This document shows positions 32,232 through 42,536 of a stretch of 64,000 bases of DNA, piece by piece. A model generated the notes under the pieces. It was not told where the DNA came from. It did not search any database and saw nothing but the letters and a program-made list of their open reading frames with translations. Each line of letters begins with the position of its first letter. Positions within the stretch are counted from its first letter, which is position 1. This DNA comes from Verrucomicrobiales bacterium (lineage in GTDB: Bacteria > Verrucomicrobiota > Verrucomicrobiia > Methylacidiphilales > JAAUTS01). Made by a program: the position numbers and the translations under genes. The stretch covers positions 186,001 to 250,000 of the forward strand of contig JAIRPN010000013.1 in the NCBI GenBank assembly GCA_031256975.1. Direction: 5' to 3'.

Positions 32232-33122
32232 ATGAAACCCGGATTGTTACGAACCTTTGCCATTGTCGGCGCTTTTACCCTGGGCGCGATTGTGCCGCAG
32301 GCCTCGTCGTTAGCGTGGGTGATCCGCTGGTTGATCATGGCGATGCTGTTCATCACTTTCCTGCAAATTCGTTTTTCCCGCCAGTCGCTAACCGCGAGCC
32401 ATGTTTATCTGTTGCTTGCCAATTTTATCATGGGTTTTGCCGGCCTGGGTATCGGCTGGCTGCTGGGCAATCGTGACATCATGCTGGCGGCGTTCTTTGC
32501 CGGCATTACCCCGACGGCGACCGCAGCGCCGGTGATTGTCGGGTTCCTGCGCGGAAAGGTGGAATATGTGGTGATTGCGTTTCTGCTGACCAACGTGGTG
32601 ATTGCGGCATTTCTGCCGGTACTGTTGCCATGGGTGTTGGACGTGTCCACGGATGGCATTTACCTGCACGTGGCGCAAAGCGTCGGACTGGTGGTGTTTG
32701 CGCCGATGCTGGGGGCTTGGGTGCTGCGGAAACTTCATCATCAATCGACGCATTGGCCGAGCAAGCTGCGCAACGTGTCGTTTGGCATGTGGGTGCTGGC
32801 GTTGTTCCTGATCACGGCGAATGCGTCGGATTTTTTCCGCCAGGAAGCTTCCGCTGAACCTTTGATTCTGGCGAAGATCGGCCTGGTGAGCATGCTGGTG
32901 TGCGCGTTGAATTTTTTGCTGGGGGCCTGGATTGGCGGCAAGGAATTCCGCCGCGAGGCCAGCCAGTCGCTCGGCCAGAAAAACACCACCTTCACGATTT
33001 ATCTGGCGATGGTCTACGCCAATCCCCTGGTCGCGCTGGGACCGACCTTCTATGTGCTGTGGCACAATTTATGGAATTCGTTCCAACTCTACCAGGCGGA
33101 ACAAAAACGCCCGGAACGCTAA
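32232..33122 (+). CDS. Bile acid:sodium symporter family transporter
   Basis: Polytopic; GITPTATAAPVIVGFLRGKVEYVVIAFLLTNVVIA. Confidence 0.75.
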   Translation: MKPGLLRTFAIVGAFTLGAIVPQASSLAWVIRWLIMAMLFITFLQIRFSRQSLTASHVYLLLANFIMGFAGLGIGWLLGNRDIMLAAFFAGITPTATAAPVIVGFLRGKVEYVVIAFLLTNVVIAAFLPVLLPWVLDVSTDGIYLHVAQSVGLVVFAPMLGAWVLRKLHHQSTHWPSKLRNVSFGMWVLALFLITANASDFFRQEASAEPLILAKIGLVSMLVCALNFLLGAWIGGKEFRREASQSLGQKNTTFTIYLAMVYANPLVALGPTFYVLWHNLWNSFQLYQAEQKRPER

Positions 33123-33135
33123 TGGCGAAGTTGGA

Positions 33136-34773
33136 TCACCTTTTGAAGAATTTGGTCGTTAGCGTCCGGTAAATGCGTTGCGCTTCATCCAGCTTGAGCA
33201 ACCAGGCAGAACCGAAATAAGTGGCGGCGCCGATGCCGCTGATGACAAAAGCCTGGATGATGTAGGCGATGCCCTGGCCCTTGAAAATCCCGACATGAAC
33301 GTCGTGCAGCCAGACCGACAGGGTGTCGGCGAACAACCAGTTCAACATGTACACCATGCCGGCCATGACGAAAGTCGCGGCAAGAATCTTGGCGAGGGAA
33401 ATGAAGAAGGTTTTGTCAAACGGGTTGCCGATCAAGCGGTATAACCAAAACCATAACTGGAATGAGTTTAACAAGGCGACAATGGAAATGGAAAGCGGCA
33501 GGCTGTAGAGACCCAGATTGAATACACGGATAAAGCAGTAGTTGAGTAAAATATTTAATAGGATTCCGCTAATACTGATACGGACGGGAGTCCATACCTT
33601 ATTCAGGGCGTAAAAGGTGGGTGCCAGGACTTTGATGGCAGAGTAGCCGATGAGCCCGATCGAATAGTAACGCAGCAGCGTGGCGGTCTGGGCCGTATCG
33701 GCGGAATGGTAGGCGCCATGTTGAAACAATGCGCCGATGATGGGGGTGGCCATTAGCGCCAAGCCAACACTGGACGGAATGGCGAGTAACAACATGTAGC
33801 GTAACCCCTCCTGGATGCTGTGTTTGAATTCGTCGAGATTGTTCAATGCAGCGGAACGGGAAACGGAGGGCAACATCACGGTGGAAATCGCCACGCCGAA
33901 CATGCCGATGGGCATTTGCATCAGGCGGAAGGCATTGTCCAGCCAGGTGACTGCGCCATTACCAAATCCCGTGGCAAAATAGGTGGAAACCAAAACATTA
34001 ACCTGTACGGCGGCCGCGCCGACGATGGCGGGTATCATCAGGAACAGGATTTTTTTCAGCCCGGAATCCTGCAGGTCGAAAATCCAGGTGAAACGAAAAC
34101 CGAATTTGCGGGCGCGCGGGATTTGCGCCGCCCACTGTGCGAGTCCGCCGAGCAGCACGCCGATGGCGAAGCCGGTGACGCATTTTTCCTTGTCCTGAAA
34201 GGTCGGGTCGAAACACCAGGCGATGGCGCCGCCGGCGACAATGGAGATGATGTTGAAGGCCATCGAGGCCGAGGCGGGCAGGCCGAAACTGCCGAGACTG
34301 TTGAGCAATCCCATATACAAGGCGGCCAGTGCGGCAAACAGGATGAAAGGAAACATGATCTGGGTCAGTTTCACCGTTAGCGCCAGTTTGCCCGCGGTCT
34401 CGGCGAAGCCGGGGGCGATGAGATGGACCAGCGGGCCGCTAAACAGGATACCCAGCAGACAGATCAGGCTGAGCGAGACAACCAGGATATTGAACACCAG
34501 ATTGGCCAGTCGCAGGGCGGATTCCTTGCCCTCGGTGGCCATTTTTTGCGAGAAGGTGGTGACAAAGGCGGCGGAGAGGGCGCCCTCGGCAAACAGGTCG
34601 CGCAACAAGTTGGGGATTCGGAAGGCGACCTTTAGCGCGTCGAGCTCGCGGCTGGCGCCGAAGACGAAGCTGAGTACCATTTCGCGGACCAGTCCGAGGA
34701 TACGGGAACCGAACACCGCCGCCATGATCTTGGTGGCGGATTTGGCGGTGCTGGGCTTTTGGGGGTCCGGCAT
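33136..34773 (-). CDS. murJ: Lipid II flippase MurJ (MviN)
   Basis: FGASRELDALKVAFRIPNLLRDLFAEGALSAAFVTTFSQ; LRYMLLLAIPSSVGLALMATPIIGALFQHGAY. Confidence 0.95.
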   Translation of the reverse strand: MPDPQKPSTAKSATKIMAAVFGSRILGLVREMVLSFVFGASRELDALKVAFRIPNLLRDLFAEGALSAAFVTTFSQKMATEGKESALRLANLVFNILVVSLSLICLLGILFSGPLVHLIAPGFAETAGKLALTVKLTQIMFPFILFAALAALYMGLLNSLGSFGLPASASMAFNIISIVAGGAIAWCFDPTFQDKEKCVTGFAIGVLLGGLAQWAAQIPRARKFGFRFTWIFDLQDSGLKKILFLMIPAIVGAAAVQVNVLVSTYFATGFGNGAVTWLDNAFRLMQMPIGMFGVAISTVMLPSVSRSAALNNLDEFKHSIQEGLRYMLLLAIPSSVGLALMATPIIGALFQHGAYHSADTAQTATLLRYYSIGLIGYSAIKVLAPTFYALNKVWTPVRISISGILLNILLNYCFIRVFNLGLYSLPLSISIVALLNSFQLWFWLYRLIGNPFDKTFFISLAKILAATFVMAGMVYMLNWLFADTLSVWLHDVHVGIFKGQGIAYIIQAFVISGIGAATYFGSAWLLKLDEAQRIYRTLTTKFFKR

Positions 34774-34823
34774 TTGGGATATTCTAGTAACTCGGAACCA
34801 CGAAGTCACGAAGACACTAAGGC

Positions 34824-35435
34824 CTATTTTTTGGCATCCAGCCGGGAGATTTGCCAGCCGAAGCCGCCTTGGCTGATGCCGCCTTTGAATAGGTGATTTT
34901 GCAAGGCGCCGATCAGGCTGTAGGGCGGAGGATTTTGCAGAAGTTTGCTGTTAGCGTGCTGGATCAGTTCGCCGTCGAGCGGTTGGGTGCTGCCGCTAAC
35001 GGTGAGTTGGTGGTTAGCGTCGAATTGAGCCTTGGCTTTTTCCACCAGGCGGAGTTGAAGATTGGGGTAGTTTTTGCCGAAACGGACCAGTTGGCCGCCG
35101 AAGTTGCGGACTTGGTTCAATTGGTAGCCGCTAACGGCCGGGGTGCCGTTTTTCACGGCGCTGAGGCTTTGTTGCAATTCGGCAGAAAGCTCGTCGTTGG
35201 CGTCGAGGAACAACACCCAGTCGCGGGTGGCTTTTTGCAGGGCCAGGGCATTGCCGTTGGCGTTGTCCGGATTGCGGATGAAACGGGCGTTGAAATCGGT
35301 GGCGATGAACGGGGTGCGGTCGCTGCTGCCGTTGTCGATGATGACGATTTCGTCGGCGATGCCGCGGACGCTTTGCAGGCAGCGCGCGAGGGACGGTTCC
35401 GCATTCAGGGTGGTCAGGCAGACGCTAATGTTCAT
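34824..35435 (-). CDS. Glycosyltransferase family 2
   Basis: NISVCLTTLNAEPSLARCLQSVRGIADEIVIIDNGSSDRT, WVLFLDANDELSAEL. Confidence 0.88.
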   Translation of the reverse strand: MNISVCLTTLNAEPSLARCLQSVRGIADEIVIIDNGSSDRTPFIATDFNARFIRNPDNANGNALALQKATRDWVLFLDANDELSAELQQSLSAVKNGTPAVSGYQLNQVRNFGGQLVRFGKNYPNLQLRLVEKAKAQFDANHQLTVSGSTQPLDGELIQHANSKLLQNPPPYSLIGALQNHLFKGGISQGGFGWQISRLDAKK

Positions 35436-35476
35436 AAGGGAGTGAATCTAGAGAGCAGTTTTCCAAAAGGCAAGTG

Positions 35477-35541
35477 TCTCACGCAGGGATGCGGGGTACG
35501 CGGAATGCGTTGTTATTTTAAAATAACAACCCTGCGTGAGA
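35477..35541. repeat. Nested inverted repeat with 22-bp AT-rich palindrome
   Basis: TCTCACGCAGGG ... CCCTGCGTGAGA enclosing GTTGTTATTTTAAAATAACAAC (35509-35530). Confidence 0.85.
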
Positions 35542-36549
35542 TCAAAGCTTTTTCAAACAGGCTTCGGTGACTTGCTGGACGCTAATGGCGAGCATGCAGC
35601 GGTTGTCGAGCGGGCATTCGCGCAGGAAGCATGGGCTGCAGGGAACGTGTTCGCGAATCACGGTGACTGAATCGCCGAGCGGCCCGGTGAGGCGCGGTTC
35701 GGTGGAGCCGAAGACGGCGACGGCGGGAGTGCCGAACATGGCGGCAACATGCATGGCCCCGCTGTCGTTACACAGCGCCAACCGTGAGTTGGCGATTAGC
35801 GTGAGAAATTCGGCCAGGGTGGTTTTGCCGGTGAGATCACGGATCGGTTTGCTGCACTGGATTTTCAGGCGCGAGGCGATTTCCTGGTCGCCCTTGGTGC
35901 CGAGGACGAGCACTTCAAGGTCGTGCTTGGCGCGGATGCGGTTGACGGTTTGCGCATAACGCTCGGTGAGCCAGCGCTTGGCGGGACCGTATTCGGCGCC
36001 GGGGCAAAGTGCCAGATAAGGTTTGGTGGTTAGCGTCGAAGGAGCCGGTTTTGGCACCGGGCTGAAGCGCGGGGTGTTGGTGATTTGTTCCAGTTGCAGA
36101 GACTGGTGGGAAGGATCGGTGGAGGTTTGTTCGAGTTGTTGCAACAGGTGAAGATAATGGTTAGCGTGATGAACGTAGCCTTTCACTTGCGACGGATGAG
36201 GCCAACTGCGGGTGAGCAGCCAGCGGCGGTTGTGGCCGTGGAACCCGTAGCGTTTCGGGATGCCGGCGAGGAAGGGTTCCAATCCGGTCTTGAGTGAATT
36301 GGGGAAGATAATCGCGGCATCGAATTTTTTCGGGCGCAGGGACTTGGCGGTGGCGCGGATCCTGGCCTGCACCGGAATGACTTCGCGGATTTGCGGAATC
36401 AGCCGCCAGAAATCGGTGAGCTTTTCCGGGCAGAGAATGGCGGGTTTGCAGCCGCTAATGGCGAGTTGCTGGACGGCGGGCAGGGTCATGACGGCGTCGC
36501 CGAGCCAGTTGGGGCTGCGCAGGAGAAGGTTGGTGTGGGCGCTAATCAT
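35542..36549 (-). CDS. Glycosyltransferase family 9 (heptosyltransferase-like)
   Basis: LLLRSPNWLGDAVMTLPAVQQL; LCPGAEYGPAKRWLTERYAQ; NDSGAMHVAAMFGTPAVAVFGSTEP. Confidence 0.93.
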   Translation of the reverse strand: MISAHTNLLLRSPNWLGDAVMTLPAVQQLAISGCKPAILCPEKLTDFWRLIPQIREVIPVQARIRATAKSLRPKKFDAAIIFPNSLKTGLEPFLAGIPKRYGFHGHNRRWLLTRSWPHPSQVKGYVHHANHYLHLLQQLEQTSTDPSHQSLQLEQITNTPRFSPVPKPAPSTLTTKPYLALCPGAEYGPAKRWLTERYAQTVNRIRAKHDLEVLVLGTKGDQEIASRLKIQCSKPIRDLTGKTTLAEFLTLIANSRLALCNDSGAMHVAAMFGTPAVAVFGSTEPRLTGPLGDSVTVIREHVPCSPCFLRECPLDNRCMLAISVQQVTEACLKKL

Positions 36550-36680
36550 GACGGCAACGCTTTGTTTTTAGCGGCAAAAGAAAGGGAAGGAAATAAAAAG
36601 AAGTCGGCGGGGTTTCACGTCGCATAATGGCAAATGCATTTTTATTGCTTCGAAGCAGATTTTTGGTTAGATGGGAGGAT

Positions 36681-39600
36681 ATGAGTCGATTAAAATACGG
36701 CCTTTGTGGCTTGATTTTGCTTTGCGCGGGGAGTGTCGGTTTTTCATCCGGCGTTAATGATCCTGCCGGTGTTCCCGTGCATTTCACAGCAGAGCAGGCG
36801 GGCTTTGTTACCTTGGTGGTTGAGGACCAGCAGGGCAACCGGATCAAGAATTTGACTTTCGACCAGCCGGTGCAGGCGGGCGACAATGTGATTTATTGGG
36901 ATGGCTCGTCGCTGGACGGCACCGCTTCCCCCGGCACTTATTCGGTGCGCGGAATTTTTCACCAAGGCATTGTCCCGAAACTGGAGTATTCGATTTATTC
37001 CCCCGGCACGCCGCCCTGGCCGACGGCGGACAATACCGGCGGCTGGCTGGCGGATCATACCGCCCCGGCGGGGGCGTTGTTTTTGCCGAATGGCAGTCCG
37101 TGGGGCGGCAAGAGTGACCAACCGATGATGCTGTTGGCGGCGGATTCGGCGGAGGCGGGACATGCGCTGATGTGGACGGACTTGAACGGCAGGAAACTGG
37201 GCGGCGAGAAGATTCGCGGCTGGAATGGCGGCATTGGGCTGGCCCGCGATATTGGCGCCCAGGCGAATCCGGATCATGTTGCCTATACGGTTTATGTGAA
37301 GAATCCGAGTCGTGATTTTGGCGCGAAGGATCCGGGCGGCCTGCTGGTCTACGCGATCACCAAGTCGGGCGTCGAATTGCTGGACACGGTGATCGGCGGG
37401 ATTCAGGTGCATGACGCGTTCCGGCAGTTGAACGCGCTGGCGGCCTACAACGGGTTGCTGGTGCTGTCGAATCCCAAGGCGAATGAATTGGTGGTGTTTA
37501 ATGTGCGCGGCGCGGTGAAAGCGCATTTTGCGACGATTAAATTGGACAAGCCGGGCGGGTTGGCGTTTGAGCCTGACGGCAAGTTACTGGCGGTCACCAA
37601 TGGCGAGATCAGGCGCTTTGCGGTGCAGAACAACTGGAAGTCCTGCACGTTGACCGGGGGACAGACGGTAGTTAGCGCCAAGGATTTGCTGGAGCCGAAA
37701 CAAATCATCGAGGTGAACGGCGAGATTTATGTCAGCGACTGGGGCAAGAGCCATCAGGTGAAGGTGTTTGACGCCGCCAATGGCAAACTGTTGCGCGTGA
37801 TTGGCAAGGCGGGCGGGCCGCAGATCGGCGATTATGACGAGCAGTGCATGGCGCATCCGCTCGGCATTAGCGTCGATTCCAAGGGCGTGCTGTGGGTGGC
37901 GGAGAACGATTACCTGCCCAAGCGCATCAGCCGTTGGGAGGCAAAGACCGGGAAATTCATCAACGCGTGGTACGGACCGACGCAGTACGGCGGCGGCGGG
38001 TTTGCCGACCCGAAGGATCTGAGCCGCGCGTATTATCCGTCGGTCGGCAATCCGGGCAGTTTTGGCCTGCTGGAATTCAAGGTTGACCTGCAGAGCGGGA
38101 CTTCGTCGCTAACGGCGGTGCGTTACCGTTATCCCGACCCGAAGAACAATATGATCAGTTACTACGGCTATGACCGCGCGCCGATCTTTTTCCCGGATGA
38201 CATGGCCGCGCTGGGTTCGCACGGCGGTACGACACCGGGGCAGACGTTTTACTATCAGGGACGGCAGTATTTCACCAATGCCTACAACACATATTGGTAC
38301 AACCAGGGCAGCCAGACCGTGCTGTGGATTCTAGAAAATGGGGTGTGCCGTCCGATTGCCGCCTGTGGCTGGGTGTGGAGCGGCGCGCACCGCTGGCCGA
38401 AGCTGGATGAGCCCGACATCAAAAAGAATATTCCCACCGACGGCAAGCCGGATGATGTGTTTTATGTGTGGACCGACCTGAACCATGATCATGCGGTGCA
38501 GGCGGATGAAATGCAATTTTTCCGCCCGTCATTGACGGCTTACCAGGGCGTGATTTTCCAGCCGGATCTTTCCATCGTTAGCGGCGCGCCGTTCCAGATT
38601 CCGGCGACGGTGGATGAGAAGGGCGTGCCGGTTTATGACTTTGCCAAGCTGCGCTTGCTGGCGGATACCAAGACGCCGATCGGCGGCGACGTCGCGTTGA
38701 GCCCGGACGGCTGGACGATCCTGGATTGCAAGGGTTACAAGGACGGGCAACTGCGCTGGACCTTGGCGACGAATGCGGACAAGACGCCGCCGAAGGGGCC
38801 GGGCGATTTGAAAGACCCGAAACGCATGCTGGGGTACCCGGTCAAGGCCGCTAATGGCGAGGCCGGCTGGCTGGTGGCGCGTTATTCCTACATGGGTGAA
38901 ATCTATGTTTATTCGACCGACGGGATTTTGGTCGCCACGCTGGGCGCGGACGCGAGGCAGTCACCGTTCTGGCCTTATGCCAAGGAAGAGAAAGGCATGG
39001 CGATCACCGGCTTGACTTTTGACGCGGAGCATTTCTGGCCGTTCATGTTCGGCAATGACAACGGCAATGTTTACCTGTGCGTGGGAAAGTGGCATAGTTC
39101 GATCGTGAAGCTGGACGGGCTTGACAAGGTGAAGCGCGTGGATTTGGGCAAGGTTGTCCTGAGCGACCTAATCCTGAAGGAAGTGGCTTCGGCGCGCGAA
39201 CGCAAGGCGTCGCAGGATGCGTTGCGCGACCAGGTTCCGGTCTCGTCGTTAGCGTCGGCCAAGGTTGACGGCAAACTGAACCAATGGCCGGCGAACAAGT
39301 GGGCGTTGATCAATGACAAATGTTCGTTCCAGCTCGCCGTTAGCGGCGACAAACTGGTGGTGGCCTACCAGACCGACCAGCCGGATTTATTGCAGAATTC
39401 CGCCGCGGAATTTCCCTTTGCGTTCACCCAGGGCGGCGGGCTTGACCTGATGCTGCGCAGCGGTGGCAGCGGGGCGAGCCGGGAGCCGGGAATCGGCGAC
39501 ATCCGCTTGTTCGTAACCAAGAAGGACGGCAAGACCCTGGCGGTCTTGTATCGCCAAAAGGCCGCCAATGGCGGCAACAAGCAGGTCTTTGCCTCGCCGG

Positions 39601-39875
39601 TGGGACAGGTGGTTTTTGACGATGTGCAGAACGTCAGCCAATCGGTTCAGGTGGCGCAGGACGGCGGTAATTATGAATTCTCGGTACCGTTGTCGGTGCT
39701 GGGACTGAATGATCCGGCCGGAAAATTTTTCCGCGGCGATGTCGGCTTGGTGTTGGGCAACGGCAGCAAGGCACGGGCGCGCATTTACTGGCACAACAAG
39801 GAAGACTCCATGTGTGCCGACGTGCCGAGCGAGGCGAGGCTGAACCCGGGCCAATGGGGTTTGTTTAAATTTTGA
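36681..39875 (+). CDS. Large secreted beta-propeller/FlgD-Ig-like protein with C-terminal CBM9-like part
   Basis: Signal peptide; GDNVIYWDGSSLDGTASPGTYSVRGIFHQG; NHL-like repeats; C-terminal AKVDGKLNQWPANKWALINDKCSFQLAVSGDKLVVAYQT. Confidence 0.65.
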   Translation: MSRLKYGLCGLILLCAGSVGFSSGVNDPAGVPVHFTAEQAGFVTLVVEDQQGNRIKNLTFDQPVQAGDNVIYWDGSSLDGTASPGTYSVRGIFHQGIVPKLEYSIYSPGTPPWPTADNTGGWLADHTAPAGALFLPNGSPWGGKSDQPMMLLAADSAEAGHALMWTDLNGRKLGGEKIRGWNGGIGLARDIGAQANPDHVAYTVYVKNPSRDFGAKDPGGLLVYAITKSGVELLDTVIGGIQVHDAFRQLNALAAYNGLLVLSNPKANELVVFNVRGAVKAHFATIKLDKPGGLAFEPDGKLLAVTNGEIRRFAVQNNWKSCTLTGGQTVVSAKDLLEPKQIIEVNGEIYVSDWGKSHQVKVFDAANGKLLRVIGKAGGPQIGDYDEQCMAHPLGISVDSKGVLWVAENDYLPKRISRWEAKTGKFINAWYGPTQYGGGGFADPKDLSRAYYPSVGNPGSFGLLEFKVDLQSGTSSLTAVRYRYPDPKNNMISYYGYDRAPIFFPDDMAALGSHGGTTPGQTFYYQGRQYFTNAYNTYWYNQGSQTVLWILENGVCRPIAACGWVWSGAHRWPKLDEPDIKKNIPTDGKPDDVFYVWTDLNHDHAVQADEMQFFRPSLTAYQGVIFQPDLSIVSGAPFQIPATVDEKGVPVYDFAKLRLLADTKTPIGGDVALSPDGWTILDCKGYKDGQLRWTLATNADKTPPKGPGDLKDPKRMLGYPVKAANGEAGWLVARYSYMGEIYVYSTDGILVATLGADARQSPFWPYAKEEKGMAITGLTFDAEHFWPFMFGNDNGNVYLCVGKWHSSIVKLDGLDKVKRVDLGKVVLSDLILKEVASARERKASQDALRDQVPVSSLASAKVDGKLNQWPANKWALINDKCSFQLAVSGDKLVVAYQTDQPDLLQNSAAEFPFAFTQGGGLDLMLRSGGSGASREPGIGDIRLFVTKKDGKTLAVLYRQKAANGGNKQVFASPVGQVVFDDVQNVSQSVQVAQDGGNYEFSVPLSVLGLNDPAGKFFRGDVGLVLGNGSKARARIYWHNKEDSMCADVPSEARLNPGQWGLFKF

Positions 39876-39896
39876 GGAGTGAAGAGTGAAATTTTT

Positions 39897-40661
39897 ATGA
39901 ATAGATCATATGTCGGGGCCATTGTTTGCCTCAATTTGTTGTGCGCCGGTGTCTTTGCTGGCGAGGCGCTAATCACCAAGGACCGGCCGGTCAAAATCAT
40001 GCCGGTGGGCGATTCGATTACCGAGGGCAAATACACGCAGGGCGGGTATCGCCAGCCGTTGTTGCAGTTGTTGAAGTCGGGGGGCTATGAGGTGACCTTT
40101 GTCGGCAAGGAAGACAATGGTGAGGCGGCCAATGAGACGGGCTTTTCCAAGGGGATGACGAACGCCAACCATGAAGGTTACGGCAGTGCGAGGATCGTGA
40201 TGTTGCTGAACGGCGGAACGGTGGAGGGTCACACGGCCCTGCCGATCAAGACCACAATGGAGAATAACAAGCCGGACGTCGTGCTGGTCATGCTGGGAAC
40301 CAACGATGTGATGGGCGGGGTGCCGGCCAAGACCATGCAGGAAACGATGGAAAAACTGCTGGACGGGATCTTCGCGGCAAACAAGGACGCGGCGGTGGTG
40401 TTGGCGAGCATTCCGCCGATTACCAGGCCGGGGTTGGAAGCGAAAAACAAGGCGGTGGACGAGTATAACCGGCTGGTGCCGAAAATCGTGGAGAAAGAAC
40501 AGGGGAAGGGACGCAAGATCGCATTCGCTGATATGCATTCGGTGTTTCCCAACGGGGAAGGCTTGACCGGCGACAAGGTTCATCCGAACGCGGAAGGATA
40601 CAAGGGGATGGCGGCGTTGTGGTATTCGGTATTGACGGCGACAGCAAATAACCCCGATTAG
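39897..40661 (+). CDS. SGNH/GDSL hydrolase family protein
   Basis: KIMPVGDSITEGKYTQGGYRQPLL; VLVMLGTNDV; DKVHPNAEGYKGMA. Confidence 0.92.
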   Translation: MNRSYVGAIVCLNLLCAGVFAGEALITKDRPVKIMPVGDSITEGKYTQGGYRQPLLQLLKSGGYEVTFVGKEDNGEAANETGFSKGMTNANHEGYGSARIVMLLNGGTVEGHTALPIKTTMENNKPDVVLVMLGTNDVMGGVPAKTMQETMEKLLDGIFAANKDAAVVLASIPPITRPGLEAKNKAVDEYNRLVPKIVEKEQGKGRKIAFADMHSVFPNGEGLTGDKVHPNAEGYKGMAALWYSVLTATANNPD

Positions 40662-40675
40662 CGAAGTTATTTGAA

Positions 40676-40714
40676 AACAAAAAAAGAGGCGTGGTTGTTA
40701 CCACGCCTCTTTTG
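40676..40714. terminator. Bidirectional intrinsic terminator
   Basis: AAAAAAAGAGGCGTGGT tgtt ACCACGCCTCTTTTG between convergent genes. Confidence 0.93.
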
Positions 40715-40737
40715 CTAAACCGATGGTTCGATCGCCG

Positions 40738-41265
40738 TTAGCGGATCACGCCGAATTCGGCGCGGCGGTTGGCGGCCCAGGCCGACTCGTTTTCGCCCTG
40801 TTGGGCGGGACGTTCCTTGCCGTAGGAAATGGTGGTTAGCGCGGCGGAATTGGCGCCGAGGCCGAGCAGATAATCGCGGGTGGCGATGGCGCGGCGTTCG
40901 CCGAGGGCGACGTTGTATTGAATCGTGCCGCGGCTGTCGGTGTGGCCGGCGATGACCAGCTTGGCATTCGGATTTTCACTCAGCCATTTGGCAACGGCTT
41001 CGAGTTTCGGGCGCTCGCTGGCCTTGATGGTAAAGCTGTCGAAATCGAAGTGAACGATGTAGGCTTGCAGGACGCTGTAATCGGCGCTGTCGGGATTGAC
41101 GCCGTCCGGCAGGCGGTTCATGGCGACATTGCTGTCCAACGGCAGGGTGCCGCCGTCACCGGCAGTGCCACCCGTGCCGTCGCCGTCGATTTTTTTATGG
41201 CTGTTGGAGCAGGCAGCCAGGCCCAAGGTTAGCGTCGCGGCGATGAGGTAAAGATACTTTTTCAT
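40738..41265 (-). CDS. OmpA-family peptidoglycan-associated lipoprotein (Pal)
   Basis: Lipobox LGLAACSN; HFDFDSFTIKASERPKLEAVAKWL, VIAGHTDSRGTIQYNVALGERRA. Confidence 0.92.
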   Translation of the reverse strand: MKKYLYLIAATLTLGLAACSNSHKKIDGDGTGGTAGDGGTLPLDSNVAMNRLPDGVNPDSADYSVLQAYIVHFDFDSFTIKASERPKLEAVAKWLSENPNAKLVIAGHTDSRGTIQYNVALGERRAIATRDYLLGLGANSAALTTISYGKERPAQQGENESAWAANRRAEFGVIR

Positions 41266-41286
41266 AATTTTTATTGGATGGGTTGG

Positions 41287-42456
41287 TTATTTTGAAGCAT
41301 TCGGTTCGGAACAATTTGACAGACCGTTGTCGATTTGTACAGATTTTTTTGTCTTCGAGTCGATCAGGTAAAGCTTGCCGCCGCGGGAGAACACCAGATG
41401 GCGGGAGTCTCGGCACCAAGAGGGGGTTTCGTTGTTGCCGGAGGCGGTCAGGACGCTTTGCTGGCCGGTGGCAATGTCGCTAACGGCGATCTGGAAGGTG
41501 CCGGCGGTGCGGACGGTGTAGGCGAGCAACTTGCCGTCGGATGACCAGTCGGGCTCGGTGGTGTAGCTGGAGAAGGTGTTGAAGCGCTGGGCCGCGCCGC
41601 CACCGGCGGGCATGAGGTAGATTTGCGGGGCGCCGCGGTCGTCGGAGACATAGGCGATTTGCGAACCGTCGGGCGAATAGACCGGGGTGGCCTCGGAACC
41701 GATGGTGCGGGTGAGGCGTTGCGGATCGCCGCCATTGGCGCCGATGGTGTAGAGTTCCGGGTTGCCGTCCTTGGAAAGGGTCAGGGCGATGCGGGAACCG
41801 TCAGGGGAGAAGCTGCCGCCGGAGTTGATGCCGGGATAGAAGGCGACGCGGCTGCGGTTATTAGCGGCGAGATCGATGATCCAAGTGTCGGCGTAACCGC
41901 TTTTCCACGAGGTGGAGACGATCTTGTTGCCTTGTTTGTTGAATTTCGGCCCGAGGTTGAGCGAGTTGTCATTGGTCAGCGAGCGCACCACGCCGCCGTC
42001 GATGTCCATCAGATAAAGGTCCTTGATTTCCTTCGGCTTGGTGGTTTTTTGCACCACGAAGACCACCTTGCTGGTGGCGATGCCGGGCAGGCCGGTGACG
42101 GCCTCGACAATGGCGTCGGTGAATTGGTGGGTGGCGCTGCGCCAGTCGCCGGAGAAGTTCTTGGTGAAGACCTGCCCGCTGGCGGTGCTGAGAGTGCCGG
42201 TAAGACCGTTCGCGGTTAGCGTCCCCTTGGCGATAAATTGGGCGGAATCGGCCGGGGTGACGTTAAAGGCGCCGTGCATTTTGAAGTCGTTTTGGATTAT
42301 GGCGGTGGCTTTGGAAGCGTCGGCGCCGCCGCTAATGACGGCGTTGATATTGTATTGATTGCCCTGGGTAATTTCGATCTGTGCAGTGGCGAAATTGGCG
42401 GACAAAAAGACGCTAATGGCAAAGAGGCTAAGTCCCTTGATTAGAAGCTGATTCAT
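41287..42456 (-). CDS. tolB: TolB-like beta-propeller translocation protein
   Basis: GGSFSPDGSRIALTLSKDGNPELYTIGANGGDPQRLTRTIGSEATPVYSPDGSQIAYVSDDRGAPQIYLMPAGGG. Confidence 0.92.
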   Translation of the reverse strand: MNQLLIKGLSLFAISVFLSANFATAQIEITQGNQYNINAVISGGADASKATAIIQNDFKMHGAFNVTPADSAQFIAKGTLTANGLTGTLSTASGQVFTKNFSGDWRSATHQFTDAIVEAVTGLPGIATSKVVFVVQKTTKPKEIKDLYLMDIDGGVVRSLTNDNSLNLGPKFNKQGNKIVSTSWKSGYADTWIIDLAANNRSRVAFYPGINSGGSFSPDGSRIALTLSKDGNPELYTIGANGGDPQRLTRTIGSEATPVYSPDGSQIAYVSDDRGAPQIYLMPAGGGAAQRFNTFSSYTTEPDWSSDGKLLAYTVRTAGTFQIAVSDIATGQQSVLTASGNNETPSWCRDSRHLVFSRGGKLYLIDSKTKKSVQIDNGLSNCSEPNASK

Positions 42457-42536
42457 AACCGAGAGACAATTGCAGCATTTTTACGAAAATGCGAGTAAAA
42501 ACTGGTTGTGGCAACCAGTTGGGAACAGGCGTGATT

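Noticed and set aside
34790-34825. accacgaagtcacgaagacactaagg as a further inverted repeat copy
   Set aside because: Only one degenerate arm is present, with no partner within about 200 nt; insufficient support.
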